Part shown: in pieces, positions 1-7,660 of the stretch | Numbering within the stretch: the stretch's first letter is position 1 | How the letters are laid out: every line of letters begins with the position of its first letter | Origin: Hoeflea sp. YIM 152468 | Lineage (GTDB): Bacteria > Pseudomonadota > Alphaproteobacteria > Rhizobiales > Rhizobiaceae | Assembly (NCBI RefSeq): GCF_029210485.1 | Contig: NZ_JARGET010000035.1 | Span: 1 to 38,345 of the forward strand | DNA: 38,345 nt | Reading direction: 5' to 3' | Position numbers and translations under genes: made by a program | The notes under the pieces: model-generated | Database searches by the model: none | What the model was told of the DNA's origin: nothing | What the model saw: the letters and a program-made list of their open reading frames with translations, nothing else

Positions 1-342
1 GGGCCGCGCGCAGGTTGCGCCAGCCTGTGTGCATGGCGGGGGCAGATGCCTCATCCGACCCCGAACGGACATGCACACACCACAACTCATTCCGTAAGGC
101 AAAGCCCGCGTGCGGCCCTCCGGACCATCTGCCTGTCCAAACTCCGGCGGTTTCGCGCGCGGAGCAAGTTCTGTTGCCTGCGCCAATCTCCCCTTGCGGC
201 GTGCCGCACCACATTGCAAAGTGCTGCCAAGCGCTGCACGTCAACAGGCGGCAGCTTGCCTTTCATTCCGGGACCGGTGCGCGCCCGTTACCTTACCAGC
301 CCGGGACCTTGTCAGCCCGGGACCTTAATCAGGGAGAGTGTC
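1..342. other. Leader region with no supported gene
   Basis: No gene could be supported here. The reading frame of the downstream binding-protein gene stays open upstream to about position 46, but the extra residues look like neither a signal peptide nor a folded domain. A short direct repeat lies at 297-326, and a ribosome binding site (AGGGAGAG, 331-338) precedes the ATG at 343. The transporter promoter is presumably in this stretch, but I found no convincing -35/-10 pair. Confidence 0.4.
297..326. repeat. Direct repeat, two 14-bp copies
   Basis: CAGCCCGGGACCTT occurs at 297-310 and again at 313-326, separated by GT. The repeat ends 16 bases before the binding-protein start codon, so it lies in the 5' leader, and each copy contains the self-complementary CCCGGG. 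It could be a duplicated regulator site or a replication-slippage duplication; the sequence alone does not decide. Confidence 0.7.
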
Positions 343-1143
343 ATGTCAGTTGCAAAACTCGTTTCCGCCGCAGCGGCCGCAGTCATCGCGTGGGGCGCAA
401 GTGCCGCACTGGCGCAGGATCTGCCCGATCTGGGTGGCAAGACCATCGTCGTGGTCACCGAAAACGCCTATCCGCCCTTGCAGTTCATCGATCCCAAGAC
501 CGGCGAGCAGATCGGCTGGGAATATGACGCCATGAACGAGATTGCCAAGCGGCTCAATGTCACCGTCGAGTACCAGAACACCTCCTGGGACGCGATGATC
601 CAGGCGGTCTCCGACGGCCAGTACGAGATCGGCATGACCGGCATTTCGATCAAGGAAGACCGCAAGGAGAAGGTCGATTTTTCCGACCCCTATCTGCGCT
701 CGGAAATGTTCATGCTGGTGCGCAGCGACGAGACCCGGTTTGACGATGCCGCCTCCTTTGCCGGCTTTGCGGAGGGTCTGGTCGGCGCCCAGCCCGGCAC
801 CACGCCGTTCTATGTTGCCGTCTATGACGTGCTCGATGGCGACGAGGCCAATCCGCGCATCAAGCTGATGGAGACCTTTGGCGCCACCGTGCAGGCGCTG
901 AAAACCGGCGATGTCGACATGGTGCTGACCGACGGCGTTGCCGGCAAGGGCTATGTCGAGGCCTCCGAAGGCGCCCTCAAGCTGACCGGCGGCCCGCTCG
1001 GCGCCGACGATTTCGGCTTCATCTTCCCCAAGGGCTCGGAGCTGGTGGCGCCGGTCAATGCGGCGATTGCCGCGATGAAGGCCGACGGCACCATCGATGC
1101 ACTGAACACCAAATGGTTTCTCGACTACAAGCTCGGCGGCTGA
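343..1143 (+). CDS. Amino-acid ABC transporter, periplasmic binding protein
   Basis: 266 residues, the usual size for a family 3 extracellular solute-binding protein (SBP_bac_3), which captures polar amino acids or related compounds in the periplasm and delivers them to the membrane permease. The first 25 or so residues form a signal peptide ending near ALAQD. Family hallmarks follow: an ENAYPPLQF strand, [14 protein letters not shown], the GMTGISI segment and a C-terminal LNTKWF helix. The start at 343 is chosen because AGGGAGAG lies just upstream and it begins the signal peptide exactly; a longer upstream frame has no such features. It heads a cluster with a GNAT gene and a permease gene. 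The specific ligand cannot be read from the sequence. The ATP-binding subunit is not encoded in this window. Confidence 0.9.
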   Translation: MSVAKLVSAAAAAVIAWGASAALAQDLPDLGGKTIVVVTENAYPPLQFIDPKTGEQIGWEYDAMNEIAKRLNVTVEYQNTSWDAMIQAVSDGQYEIGMTGISIKEDRKEKVDFSDPYLRSEMFMLVRSDETRFDDAASFAGFAEGLVGAQPGTTPFYVAVYDVLDGDEANPRIKLMETFGATVQALKTGDVDMVLTDGVAGKGYVEASEGALKLTGGPLGADDFGFIFPKGSELVAPVNAAIAAMKADGTIDALNTKWFLDYKLGG

Positions 1144-1152
1144 GTAGATCTC

Positions 1153-1671
1153 GTGACACTCATTTTCGACGGATACAGACCGGGAGCGCTTGGCGGCGTT
1201 CTCGGCCTGCATATGGATTATTATGCCCGCGAATGGGGGTTTGGGCTGGCGTTCGAAACCAAGGTAGCCGCTGAGCTGTCCGAGTTCCTTACCCGCTTCG
1301 ATCCCGAGCGCGACCTGTTTCTCACGGTCTGGCGCGGCGACGCGCTGGTCGGGTCGATCAGCATGGATGTCTCTGGTGGTGGCGCCGATGGTGCGCATCT
1401 GCGCTGGCTCGTGGTCTCAGGCGCCGAGCGCGGCAGCGGCATTGGCAAGCAGTTGATGACACACGCAATCGATCACGCCGATCGGACGACGGGCGGCCCG
1501 GTCTGGCTCACAACATTTGCCGGGCTTGAGACGGCGCGCGCACTTTACGATCGTCACGGCTTTGCGCTGTGCTCGCACAATGATGCCGATCAGTGGCAGG
1601 GCGGCGTCCGGGAGCAGCTGTTTACGCGCCCGGCGCATCCTGGCCCGGCGCGCGAGAGTTCCAAGCCGTGA
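1153..1671 (+). CDS. GNAT-family N-acetyltransferase
   Basis: 172 residues with a GTG start nine bases after the binding-protein stop. The acetyl-CoA binding motif of the GNAT fold is clear: LRWLVVSGAERGSGIGKQL at about residues 83-101, with the R-x-x-G-x-G/A-type loop at 93-98, followed by the later TARALYDRHGF helix-strand typical of the family. It probably transfers an acetyl group to a small amine or amino acid. The gene sits between the two transporter subunits, and its TGA overlaps the next gene's GTG start (GTGA, 1668-1671), which implies translational coupling. An inference is that it modifies the imported compound. GNAT substrates cannot be predicted from sequence. Confidence 0.85.
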   Translation: MTLIFDGYRPGALGGVLGLHMDYYAREWGFGLAFETKVAAELSEFLTRFDPERDLFLTVWRGDALVGSISMDVSGGGADGAHLRWLVVSGAERGSGIGKQLMTHAIDHADRTTGGPVWLTTFAGLETARALYDRHGFALCSHNDADQWQGGVREQLFTRPAHPGPARESSKP

Positions 1672-2501
1672 CAGCAGCGCCGAAACAGGCCGACAAGCCC
1701 GATTTTCCCTGGTGGCTTCTCGCCGCTTGCGCCATCGCGCTGTTTCTGGCCGTCCAGATCGTGCTCAACGATCTCTACAGCCAGATCTTCTCGATCGTCG
1801 CGAAGGGGGTCTGGATCACCATCTTCGTCACCCTTGTCGGCTTTGCCCTGGCCACGGCCATCGGTCTGCTGCTGGCGGTGATGGGCCTGTCGAAATCGCT
1901 GGCGCTCAGGCAGATCGCCCGGTTCTATGTCGAGATCGTTCGCGGCATCCCGATCCTGGTGCTGCTGTTCTACATCGCCTTCGTCGGCGCTCCGGGCTTT
2001 GTCATCGCCTGGAACGCCCTGACGGCGCCCTTGGCCGAGGCGGGACTGATCGGCGAGATGAAGGTGCGCGATGTGTCGCTGTTGTGGCGGGCGATCATCG
2101 CACTGACCATCGGGTATTCGGCCTTCATCTCGGAGGTGTTCCGCGCCGGCATCCTCGCCGTCGACGGGGGGCAGGTCGAGGCCGCCAAGGCGCTGGGGCT
2201 GTCGCCGGTGCAACGGTTCCGTTTCATCGTGCTGCCGCAGGCGATCCGCACCATCCTGCCGCCCCTGGGCAATGATTTCATCGCCATGATCAAGGATTCG
2301 TCGCTGGTCTCGGTGCTCGGCGTCGCCGATCTGACCCAGATGGGCAAGGTCTATGCCTCGGGCTCGTTCCGGTTCTTCGAGACCTATTCGATCGTGGCCT
2401 ATGTCTATCTCTTGTTGACCGTCGGCCTGTCGCTCGGGCTCAGGGCGCTGGAAAAACGCTTGCGGCGCGCCGACGAGGCGCGCATGGGCGGCAGCGGATA
2501 G
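1668..2501 (+). CDS. Amino-acid ABC transporter permease
   Basis: 277 residues, a HisM/GlnP-type inner-membrane permease. It has an N-terminal membrane segment (WWLLAACAIALFLAV), a GVWITIFVTLVGFALATAIGLLLAV span, the REIVRGIPILVLLFY-type region (here VEIVRGIPILVLLFYIAF), and the EAA loop that docks the ATPase (EAAKALGLSPVQRFRFIVLPQA). The GTG start at 1668 overlaps the GNAT stop and gives a sensible short cytoplasmic N-terminus; a longer in-frame start at 1593 would lie inside the GNAT gene. A longer loop than usual (about residues 120-140) separates two membrane segments. It works with the binding protein at 343. The partner ATPase must be encoded elsewhere, perhaps shared with another transporter. 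Confidence 0.9.
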   Translation: MTAAPKQADKPDFPWWLLAACAIALFLAVQIVLNDLYSQIFSIVAKGVWITIFVTLVGFALATAIGLLLAVMGLSKSLALRQIARFYVEIVRGIPILVLLFYIAFVGAPGFVIAWNALTAPLAEAGLIGEMKVRDVSLLWRAIIALTIGYSAFISEVFRAGILAVDGGQVEAAKALGLSPVQRFRFIVLPQAIRTILPPLGNDFIAMIKDSSLVSVLGVADLTQMGKVYASGSFRFFETYSIVAYVYLLLTVGLSLGLRALEKRLRRADEARMGGSG

Positions 2502-2689
2502 GTTCGGCAGGGCCGCACTGCCCGGCTTGCGCGGTTTGCGCAGCGGCCTGATCCTGCTACATCTTTCGCCATTGTGATCGCGCCGGGTGTGTCCCCGGCC
2601 TTGGCAAGGGCGGGCGCTGTCCCCAGATAGGGTTGAGCGCCTGCAGGGATGTCGCTGCATCGCAGCCGCGGCGCCGAAAGGAAAACCGG

Positions 2690-2968
2690 ATGAAACGCAC
2701 AGTGTTGATTGCCATGCTGGGCCTGGTGCTGCTGTCGGCCATTGCCTCCGCTGAACCATTTCGCAGCGGCCGCAGACTTGATGCCATCCAGTCGGGCAGG
2801 CTCTATGATCCGATCCTCACTCCGCAGCTCAACCCGAGTTTCGAGTTCAACGATCCCAATGCCGAGGCAATCTTCCTCAACCAGATGCGCAGGGGCCGGG
2901 TCAGGACAGACGCGATTCCCGAAGCTCAGCGGCAGTATTTCCAGTGGCAGCTTGACGGCAAGCGCTAA
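2690..2968 (+). CDS. Small secreted protein, function unknown
   Basis: 92 residues. A clear signal peptide (MKRTVLIAMLGLVLLSAIASA) is followed by about 70 mature residues rich in Arg, Asn and Pro, with no cysteine. AAAGGA at 2677-2682 supports the ATG at 2690. I do not recognise a family. The mature part (FRSGRRLDAIQSGRLYDPILTPQLNPSFEF) looks like a small soluble periplasmic domain rather than random sequence. It lies alone between the transporter and leuC, with about 190 non-coding bases upstream. Confidence 0.65.
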   Translation: MKRTVLIAMLGLVLLSAIASAEPFRSGRRLDAIQSGRLYDPILTPQLNPSFEFNDPNAEAIFLNQMRRGRVRTDAIPEAQRQYFQWQLDGKR

Positions 2969-3435
2969 TGCATGCCGTGCTCATGCCGTTCAACTGGATG
3001 TGCGGCCCTGCAAGCGTCGAAATTCCGGCCCGGGCCCGATCCGGCTGGTTCGGTCTGTCTGTGTCGGTGGCCACCGTGGTGCTGATCCGGACTTGAAACG
3101 CCCGGATTTTCGCGCAAGTCTCGCAGCAGACAGGAGGAGCTTGCCGCATGCGTTCGGCCTTTCACCGGGACCGGCGCAAACAGGCCGGCCCTTGGCATCA
3201 GCGCATAGGTGATTGCCGATCTGAACAGGACTTGATAGAAGCGCGGTCATGACGATATGGAAGACCAAACACGACGCTGCGCTGCCCCAAATCGTGCTGC
3301 AGGACAAGAAGCGCCTGCCCGGGCGTTTTCATGCCGCGATCGCGGGCGCGTTGAACAGCCGCCGGGCCTGAGCGGGCCGGAGACGGCCACCTGTGTCGAG
3401 ACTTCCCGAATGATTCGAATAATGGACGACTTATC
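2969..3435 (+). other. Long intergenic region before leuC
   Basis: 467 bases without a supported gene. It contains the candidate leuC promoter (3232-3260) and a leader of about 170 bases. A 41-codon frame beginning ATG at 3249 starts inside that promoter and is not called. Nothing else recognisable was seen: no tRNA and no strong terminator after the small secreted protein gene. Confidence 0.4.
3232..3260 (+). promoter_or_regulatory. Candidate sigma-70-type promoter for leuC
   Basis: TTGATA (3232-3237) and ATATGG (3255-3260) are separated by 17 bases. It is the best hexamer pair in the intergenic region and would give a leader of roughly 170 bases before leuC. This is a reading by eye only. 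Confidence 0.35.
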
Positions 3436-4845
3436 ATGACCGCACCGCGCACACTCTACGACAAGATCTGGGACGACCACCTGGTCGATGAGCAGGAGGA
3501 CGGCACCTGCCTGCTCTATATCGACCGGCATCTGGTGCATGAAGTCACCAGTCCGCAGGCTTTTGAGGGATTGCGCACGACGCGCCGCACGGTGCGCGCG
3601 CCGGAAAAGACGCTTGCCGTGGTCGACCATAACGTGCCGACCTCGCCGGACCGGGCCTTGGGCATCAAGAACGAGGAAAGCCGCATCCAGGTCGAGGCTC
3701 TGGCCACCAATGCGGCCGAGTTCAATCTCGAATATTTCAACGAGAACGACAAACGGCAGGGCATTGTCCACATCGTCGGCCCCGAACAGGGCTTCACCCT
3801 GCCCGGCACGACAATCGTCTGCGGAGACAGCCACACCTCGACCCATGGCGCCTTCGGTGCGCTGGCGCACGGCATCGGCACCTCGGAGGTCGAGCACGTG
3901 CTCGCCACCCAGACATTGATCCAGAAAAAAGCCAAGAACATGCTGGTCGAGGTCAATGGCGAATTGCCCGAACATGTCACCGCCAAGGACATCATCCTGG
4001 CCATCATCGGCGAGATCGGCACTGCCGGCGGCACCGGCTATGTCATCGAATTTGCCGGCGAGGCCATCCGTGCGCTGTCGATGGAAGGCCGCATGACGGT
4101 CTGCAACATGACCATTGAAGGCGGCGCCCGCGCCGGCCTGATCGCGCCGGACGAGAAGACCTATGCCTATTTCAAGGGCCGGCCGCGCTCGCCCAAGGGC
4201 AAAGCCTGGGACATGGCGGTCGACTACTGGAAATCGCTGGTTTCCGACGAAGGCGCCCATTACGACAAGATCGTCCGTCTTGACGCCGCCGCGCTGCCGC
4301 CGATCGTCTCCTGGGGCTCCTCGCCCGAGGACGTGATCGCGGTGACCGGCGAAGTGCCCAATCCCGACGACATCAAGGATGAAGCCAAACGGACGTCGAA
4401 ATGGCGGGCGCTCGAGTATATGGGTCTCAAGCCCGGCACAAAGATCACCGACATTGCCATCGACCGGGTGTTCATCGGCTCGTGCACCAATGGCCGTATC
4501 GAGGATCTGCGCGCCGCAGCGGCGGTGGTTGAAGGCAAGACCGTCAGCCCGACCGTCGATGCGATGATTGTTCCGGGGTCAGGCCTGGTCAAGCAGCAGG
4601 CCGAAGACGAAGGTCTCGACGTGATCTTCAAGGCGGCGGGCTTTGACTGGCGCGAGCCGGGCTGCTCGATGTGCCTGGCGATGAACGACGACCGGCTCAA
4701 GCCCTATGAGCGCTGTGCCTCGACCTCGAACCGCAATTTCGAAGGCCGCCAGGGCTTCAAGGGCCGCACCCACCTGGTCTCGCCGGCCATGGCGGCGGCA
4801 GCGGCGATTGCAGGTCATTTTGTCGACATCCGCGAGTGGACATAG
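3436..4845 (+). CDS. leuC: 3-isopropylmalate dehydratase large subunit (LeuC)
   Basis: 469 residues, standard length. With LeuD it isomerises 2-isopropylmalate to 3-isopropylmalate in leucine biosynthesis, using a 4Fe-4S cluster in the cytoplasm. The cluster ligands are visible as Cys350 (GSCTNGR) and Cys410 and Cys413 ([10 protein letters not shown]). Other aconitase-family motifs are [50 protein letters not shown] and the C-terminal [10 protein letters not shown]. The upstream Shine-Dalgarno is weak, but the start matches the conserved N-terminus. No leuD or leuB lies in the window, which fits the Rhizobiales habit of keeping leuC apart from leuD-leuB. A strong hairpin follows the gene. Confidence 0.97.
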   Translation: MTAPRTLYDKIWDDHLVDEQEDGTCLLYIDRHLVHEVTSPQAFEGLRTTRRTVRAPEKTLAVVDHNVPTSPDRALGIKNEESRIQVEALATNAAEFNLEYFNENDKRQGIVHIVGPEQGFTLPGTTIVCGDSHTSTHGAFGALAHGIGTSEVEHVLATQTLIQKKAKNMLVEVNGELPEHVTAKDIILAIIGEIGTAGGTGYVIEFAGEAIRALSMEGRMTVCNMTIEGGARAGLIAPDEKTYAYFKGRPRSPKGKAWDMAVDYWKSLVSDEGAHYDKIVRLDAAALPPIVSWGSSPEDVIAVTGEVPNPDDIKDEAKRTSKWRALEYMGLKPGTKITDIAIDRVFIGSCTNGRIEDLRAAAAVVEGKTVSPTVDAMIVPGSGLVKQQAEDEGLDVIFKAAGFDWREPGCSMCLAMNDDRLKPYERCASTSNRNFEGRQGFKGRTHLVSPAMAAAAAIAGHFVDIREWT

Positions 4846-4886
4846 CCGCAACTGCCGCCTCGCCTGACACTGCACACAAACACCAG

Positions 4887-4916
4887 AACCCGCCGGTCAA
4901 ACGGCGGGTTGTCTGA
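4887..4916. terminator. Hairpin terminator between leuC and the DUF982 gene
   Basis: AACCCGCCG (4887-4895) pairs perfectly with CGGCGGGTT (4902-4910) across a six-base loop. It lies about 40 bases after the leuC stop and about 40 before the end of the convergent DUF982 gene, so it may serve both strands. The T tract is short. Confidence 0.75.
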
Positions 4917-4955
4917 TTTCAGCGCCATTGAAAGGCCGGAGCGGCCATCGGGGTG

Positions 4956-5201
4956 TCAGCTCAGGTGCAGATGCGCTTCGATCGCCGCAGCGATAAAGGC
5001 CTGCCGGGCCGTGCGGGGTGCGGCGTCGCCGTGGATGACCTTCTCACAGGCGCGTTCGGCGTCGCGGTAGCGGCTGCCGTGCCTGTCCGGCCAATTCTGC
5101 TGCAGCACGGCCTGGGCATGGCGGGCGGTCCTGACCGTGCGGTGAAGCCCTGTGTCGGGATCATCAATGGTGATCGGAATGTCCCAGGCTGTTGATCGCA
5201 T
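4956..5201 (-). CDS. DUF982 domain protein
   Basis: 81 residues. The pattern is that of DUF982, a family almost confined to Rhizobiales and often present in many copies: a W..PI opening, A...L...WP, a YRDAERACEKVIHG helix, then ARQAFIAAAIEAHL at the C-terminus. Its function is not established. A good GGAGG lies at 5209-5213, seven bases before the ATG, so the 5201 start is preferred over a longer frame beginning at 5333 whose extra 44 residues look non-coding. It is convergent with leuC and appears monocistronic. Confidence 0.8.
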   Translation of the reverse strand: MRSTAWDIPITIDDPDTGLHRTVRTARHAQAVLQQNWPDRHGSRYRDAERACEKVIHGDAAPRTARQAFIAAAIEAHLHLS

Positions 5202-5397
5202 GATGCTGCCTCCGTGGACGTGAAGCAGCAGTGTCCGCCTCACCCGGCCAAAGGTCACGAGGTTCCCGTCAGCGTGGTTAAGCAGCGGCGTCGAAACCGC
5301 AGCCGGCGGCGAAACTGTCCCATGGCGGGGCACACTCGCGCGGCAGGCGGGGACCGGGCCTGATCCGGTCAGGCGCTCCTGCCCGGCGCGGCTGGTC

Positions 5398-5826
5398 TCA
5401 AGGCCGGATCACGCACACGCCGCCGCCCTTGCAGCGGCCGCTGTCGCCGTCGACGATGATCACCTTCGGGCCGGATCGTGCCTTTTTGTGACCGCTGCCT
5501 GAGTGGCGGTCGCGCTTGATGCGAATGGTGACATCATCGTCGCGTCTGATCCGGGTGGACGGCGCCGGCGGTGGTGCGGCTTGCTTTCGGCTTGCTGATT
5601 GCTTTCGGCTGGGCGCGCCGATATGCGAGGTCGAGCGGCGCTTGTCGCCATCGATGATGATGATGGTGACATCGCCGCGGTCGCGCAAGAGCTTTGACTT
5701 GACCGATGGTGGCGGCGGCAGTTCAGATGCGAATGCCGGAGCGGCAAGGCTGAGGCCGAGTATAAGCGCAAGAGCTGCGTGAACCGGTTTGCGGCCGCCG
5801 CCGCGTGAAAAAAACCTCTCGGTCAT
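5398..5826 (-). CDS. Exported basic protein with IDGD motifs
   Basis: 142 residues. The basic N-terminus and hydrophobic stretch (HAALALILGLSLAAPAFAS, about residues 16-34) form a signal peptide. The mature chain is Arg/Lys/Ser-rich and has related hydrophobic strands, DVTIIIIDGDKRR, DDVTIRIKRD and KVIIVDGDSGRC, separated by flexible Pro/Ala/Gln linkers. This looks like an internal duplication. Two cysteines near the end (GRCKGGGVCVIRP) could form a disulfide. AGGAAAGGA precedes the ATG. I do not recognise a family; a cell-envelope or periplasmic role is likely because of the signal peptide, but no function should be assigned. Confidence 0.7.
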   Translation of the reverse strand: MTERFFSRGGGRKPVHAALALILGLSLAAPAFASELPPPPSVKSKLLRDRGDVTIIIIDGDKRRSTSHIGAPSRKQSASRKQAAPPPAPSTRIRRDDDVTIRIKRDRHSGSGHKKARSGPKVIIVDGDSGRCKGGGVCVIRP

Positions 5827-6106
5827 TGCAGTTGTCCTTTCCTGCCGCTCGCTGAGAGCGGGCCCAACGGGGTCTGGCGAGGCTGCGCTGTCTCGCGGGG
5901 TACCGGCGGCGGGCTGGCACGGGTTCGGCCCACCGGTTCGGATTACACATCGCAGACAATTCAGGCACCATTGTGCCGCAGCCCCCTTGCCGTGTCACGC
6001 GGGCGGGCGGGCAATTGCCGGTTAAGGTTAAGAGCGGCGGTGGCCGGGAAGGCTCTAAGACTGCGCCATCCGGCAGGCTTGACCAGAGCGGCGGTTTGGT
6101 CGAAAC

Positions 6107-6580
6107 ATGCGGCCCATGGATACGCCCAAGAACATCGACATCTCGCTGCTGCGCCTCAATGACGCGCACCAATTCGCTCCGCTGCTGGCCGCCTATGTGC
6201 AGTCGCTCAAGCGTGGTGCGCCGCGCCGGCCGGATGATTTTTATGCCGAAACGCTGCTGCAGGATCGGGCCGCCCAGATTTCCGGCGCGCGGCTTGATGG
6301 CGAACTGGCCGGTTTCGTCATCTTCTACGACCTGCCCGACCCGGTCAGCGGCATGCGGCTGGGCCAGGTCGACCATCTCTATGTCAGCCATTTGCACCGC
6401 AGGATGGGCATCGCACAGGCGATGCTCGACATGCTGGCGGAGGAAAGTGATGCCCGCGGCTGGTCGCGAATCATCCTCAATGCGCCGCGTCTGTCCGAGG
6501 AAGGCCGCAAATTGTATGAAAAACTTGGCACCAAGGCGGATTTTTACAGCTGGGAAATCCGCTTCGACACTTTGAGTTGA
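6107..6580 (+). CDS. GNAT-family N-acetyltransferase
   Basis: 157 residues. It has the GNAT beta strand VDHLYVSHLHRRMGIAQAML (about residues 88-107), whose HRRMGIA loop binds the acetyl-CoA pyrophosphate, and a C-terminal EEGRKLYEKLGTK helix typical of the fold. The start could be 6107 or the ATG three codons later (6116); neither has a strong ribosome binding site. It stands alone between the exported IDGD protein gene (opposite strand) and sdhC. It is not closely similar to the GNAT at 1153. Substrate unknown. Confidence 0.85.
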   Translation: MRPMDTPKNIDISLLRLNDAHQFAPLLAAYVQSLKRGAPRRPDDFYAETLLQDRAAQISGARLDGELAGFVIFYDLPDPVSGMRLGQVDHLYVSHLHRRMGIAQAMLDMLAEESDARGWSRIILNAPRLSEEGRKLYEKLGTKADFYSWEIRFDTLS

Positions 6581-6691
6581 CTGTTTCTGGCCGCACCGGC
6601 CGCGCCGGCAGGCATCGGCCTGAGAGAGCCGGGCGCCCCAGAAACCAGCCGAACCCGCAATGTTCGGCGCTTTGAACCGGTTGAAGCGCCC

Positions 6692-6710
6692 GGCAGGATG
6701 AAATCCTGCC
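6692..6710. terminator. Perfect hairpin between GNAT gene and sdh operon
   Basis: GGCAGGAT (6692-6699) and ATCCTGCC (6703-6710) form an 8-bp stem with a three-base loop, followed by a T/C-rich stretch. It lies about 110 bases after the GNAT stop and about 45 before the sdh promoter, so it probably insulates the operon. Termination efficiency is uncertain. Confidence 0.5.
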
Positions 6711-6753
6711 TTCGCTTTCGACCAAAGGCTTGCCGTCAAACACAATCTGCACT

Positions 6754-6782
6754 TTGACGCGGTGCACATAACGCACTAAAAC
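6754..6782 (+). promoter_or_regulatory. Candidate promoter of the sdhCDAB operon
   Basis: TTGACG (6754-6759), a 17-base spacer and TAAAAC (6777-6782) lie 73 bases before the sdhC ATG. The -35 box is strong for an alphaproteobacterial housekeeping promoter and the -10 box is moderate. Confidence 0.55.
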
Positions 6783-6855
6783 CTCGGCAGAGTCGCCGTG
6801 CCCCGTTTCGCGGTGTGCGGCTGGCGCTCCTTGAAGAAAAAAGGACAGGGTCCCG

Positions 6856-7251
6856 ATGACCAATGTGACACAGAACCGGCCTTTGTCGCCGCACCTGAGC
6901 ATCTACAAGCAAATTCCGACCATGGTGATGTCGATCGCCCACCGGCTTACCGGCATGGCGCTCTATGCGGGCACGCTGCTGGTGGCCTGGTGGCTGGTGG
7001 CGGCGGCTTCGGGCGAAGTCTATTTCGACTGGGTCAACGGACTTTTCGGTTCGCTTCTCGGGCGGCTTGTGCTGTTGGGCTACACCTGGGCGCTGGTCCA
7101 TCACCTGCTCGGCGGCATCCGCCATTTCATCTGGGACACCGGGCGCGGCTTTGGCCGGGAGACGTCGACCAGGATGGCCTGGCTGACAATCACCGGCTCA
7201 ATCATCCTGACGGTCCTGATCTGGATCGCCGGGTATGCAACCCGGCTCTAG
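6856..7251 (+). CDS. sdhC: Succinate dehydrogenase cytochrome b556 subunit (SdhC)
   Basis: 131 residues. This is one of two membrane anchors of respiratory complex II, holding heme b and the ubiquinone site. The family signature [12 protein letters not shown] opens the protein, then SIAHRLTG and three membrane spans. The heme-ligand region [10 protein letters not shown] covers residues 81-90, with His82/His83 in position. AAAAAAGGA lies just upstream of the ATG. It is the first gene of a tight operon; sdhD starts 13 bases after its stop. Confidence 0.96.
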   Translation: MTNVTQNRPLSPHLSIYKQIPTMVMSIAHRLTGMALYAGTLLVAWWLVAAASGEVYFDWVNGLFGSLLGRLVLLGYTWALVHHLLGGIRHFIWDTGRGFGRETSTRMAWLTITGSIILTVLIWIAGYATRL

Positions 7252-7264
7252 GAGGCAGAGGGAC

Positions 7265-7654
7265 ATGGACACCAAAGATATGCGTACACCACTCTCCAGG
7301 GTCCGTGGCCTTGGATCGGCCAAGGAAGGCACCGAGCACTTCTGGCGGCAGCGCCTGACCGCGATCGCCAACGTGCCGCTGATTCTCTTCTTCATCGGGT
7401 TTGTTGTCGTCTACAATGGCCAGCCTTACGCGGTGGTCGTGGGCGCGCTGTCCAACCCGCTGGTTGCGGTGCTGATGGGCCTGGTGCTGATTTCGGGCAT
7501 CGTGCACATGAAGCTGGGCATGCAGATCATCATCGAGGACTACATCCATGCCGAGGGCATGAAAGTAGGTCTTCTGATCCTCAACACATTCTTTGCAATC
7601 GCCGTCGGCGCCGTGTCGTTGTTCGCGATTCTCAAACTCGGCTTCGGAGGCTGA
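7265..7654 (+). CDS. sdhD: Succinate dehydrogenase hydrophobic anchor (SdhD)
   Basis: 129 residues, the second membrane anchor of complex II. It opens with [24 protein letters not shown].., the alphaproteobacterial SdhD pattern, followed by three membrane spans. The [15 protein letters not shown] segment carries the expected His for heme contact and the D-Y pair near the quinone site. The start at 7265 is preferred because AGGAGG lies at 7250-7255 and an earlier in-frame start overlaps the sdhC end. It sits between sdhC and sdhA with short spacers, so co-transcription is nearly certain. Confidence 0.95.
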   Translation: MDTKDMRTPLSRVRGLGSAKEGTEHFWRQRLTAIANVPLILFFIGFVVVYNGQPYAVVVGALSNPLVAVLMGLVLISGIVHMKLGMQIIIEDYIHAEGMKVGLLILNTFFAIAVGAVSLFAILKLGFGG

Positions 7655-7660
7655 CAGACC

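Noticed and set aside
346-1398. Long minus-strand open frame opposite the binding-protein gene
   Set aside because: It lies antisense to a well-supported gene, has no recognisable motif, and is expected in GC-rich DNA.
1593-1667. Extended N-terminus for the permease
   Set aside because: It lies inside the GNAT gene and adds residues unlike the family; the GTG at 1668 fits better.
3249-3371. Forty-residue ORF before leuC
   Set aside because: It begins inside the best leuC promoter candidate, has no ribosome binding site and no leucine-rich attenuator character.
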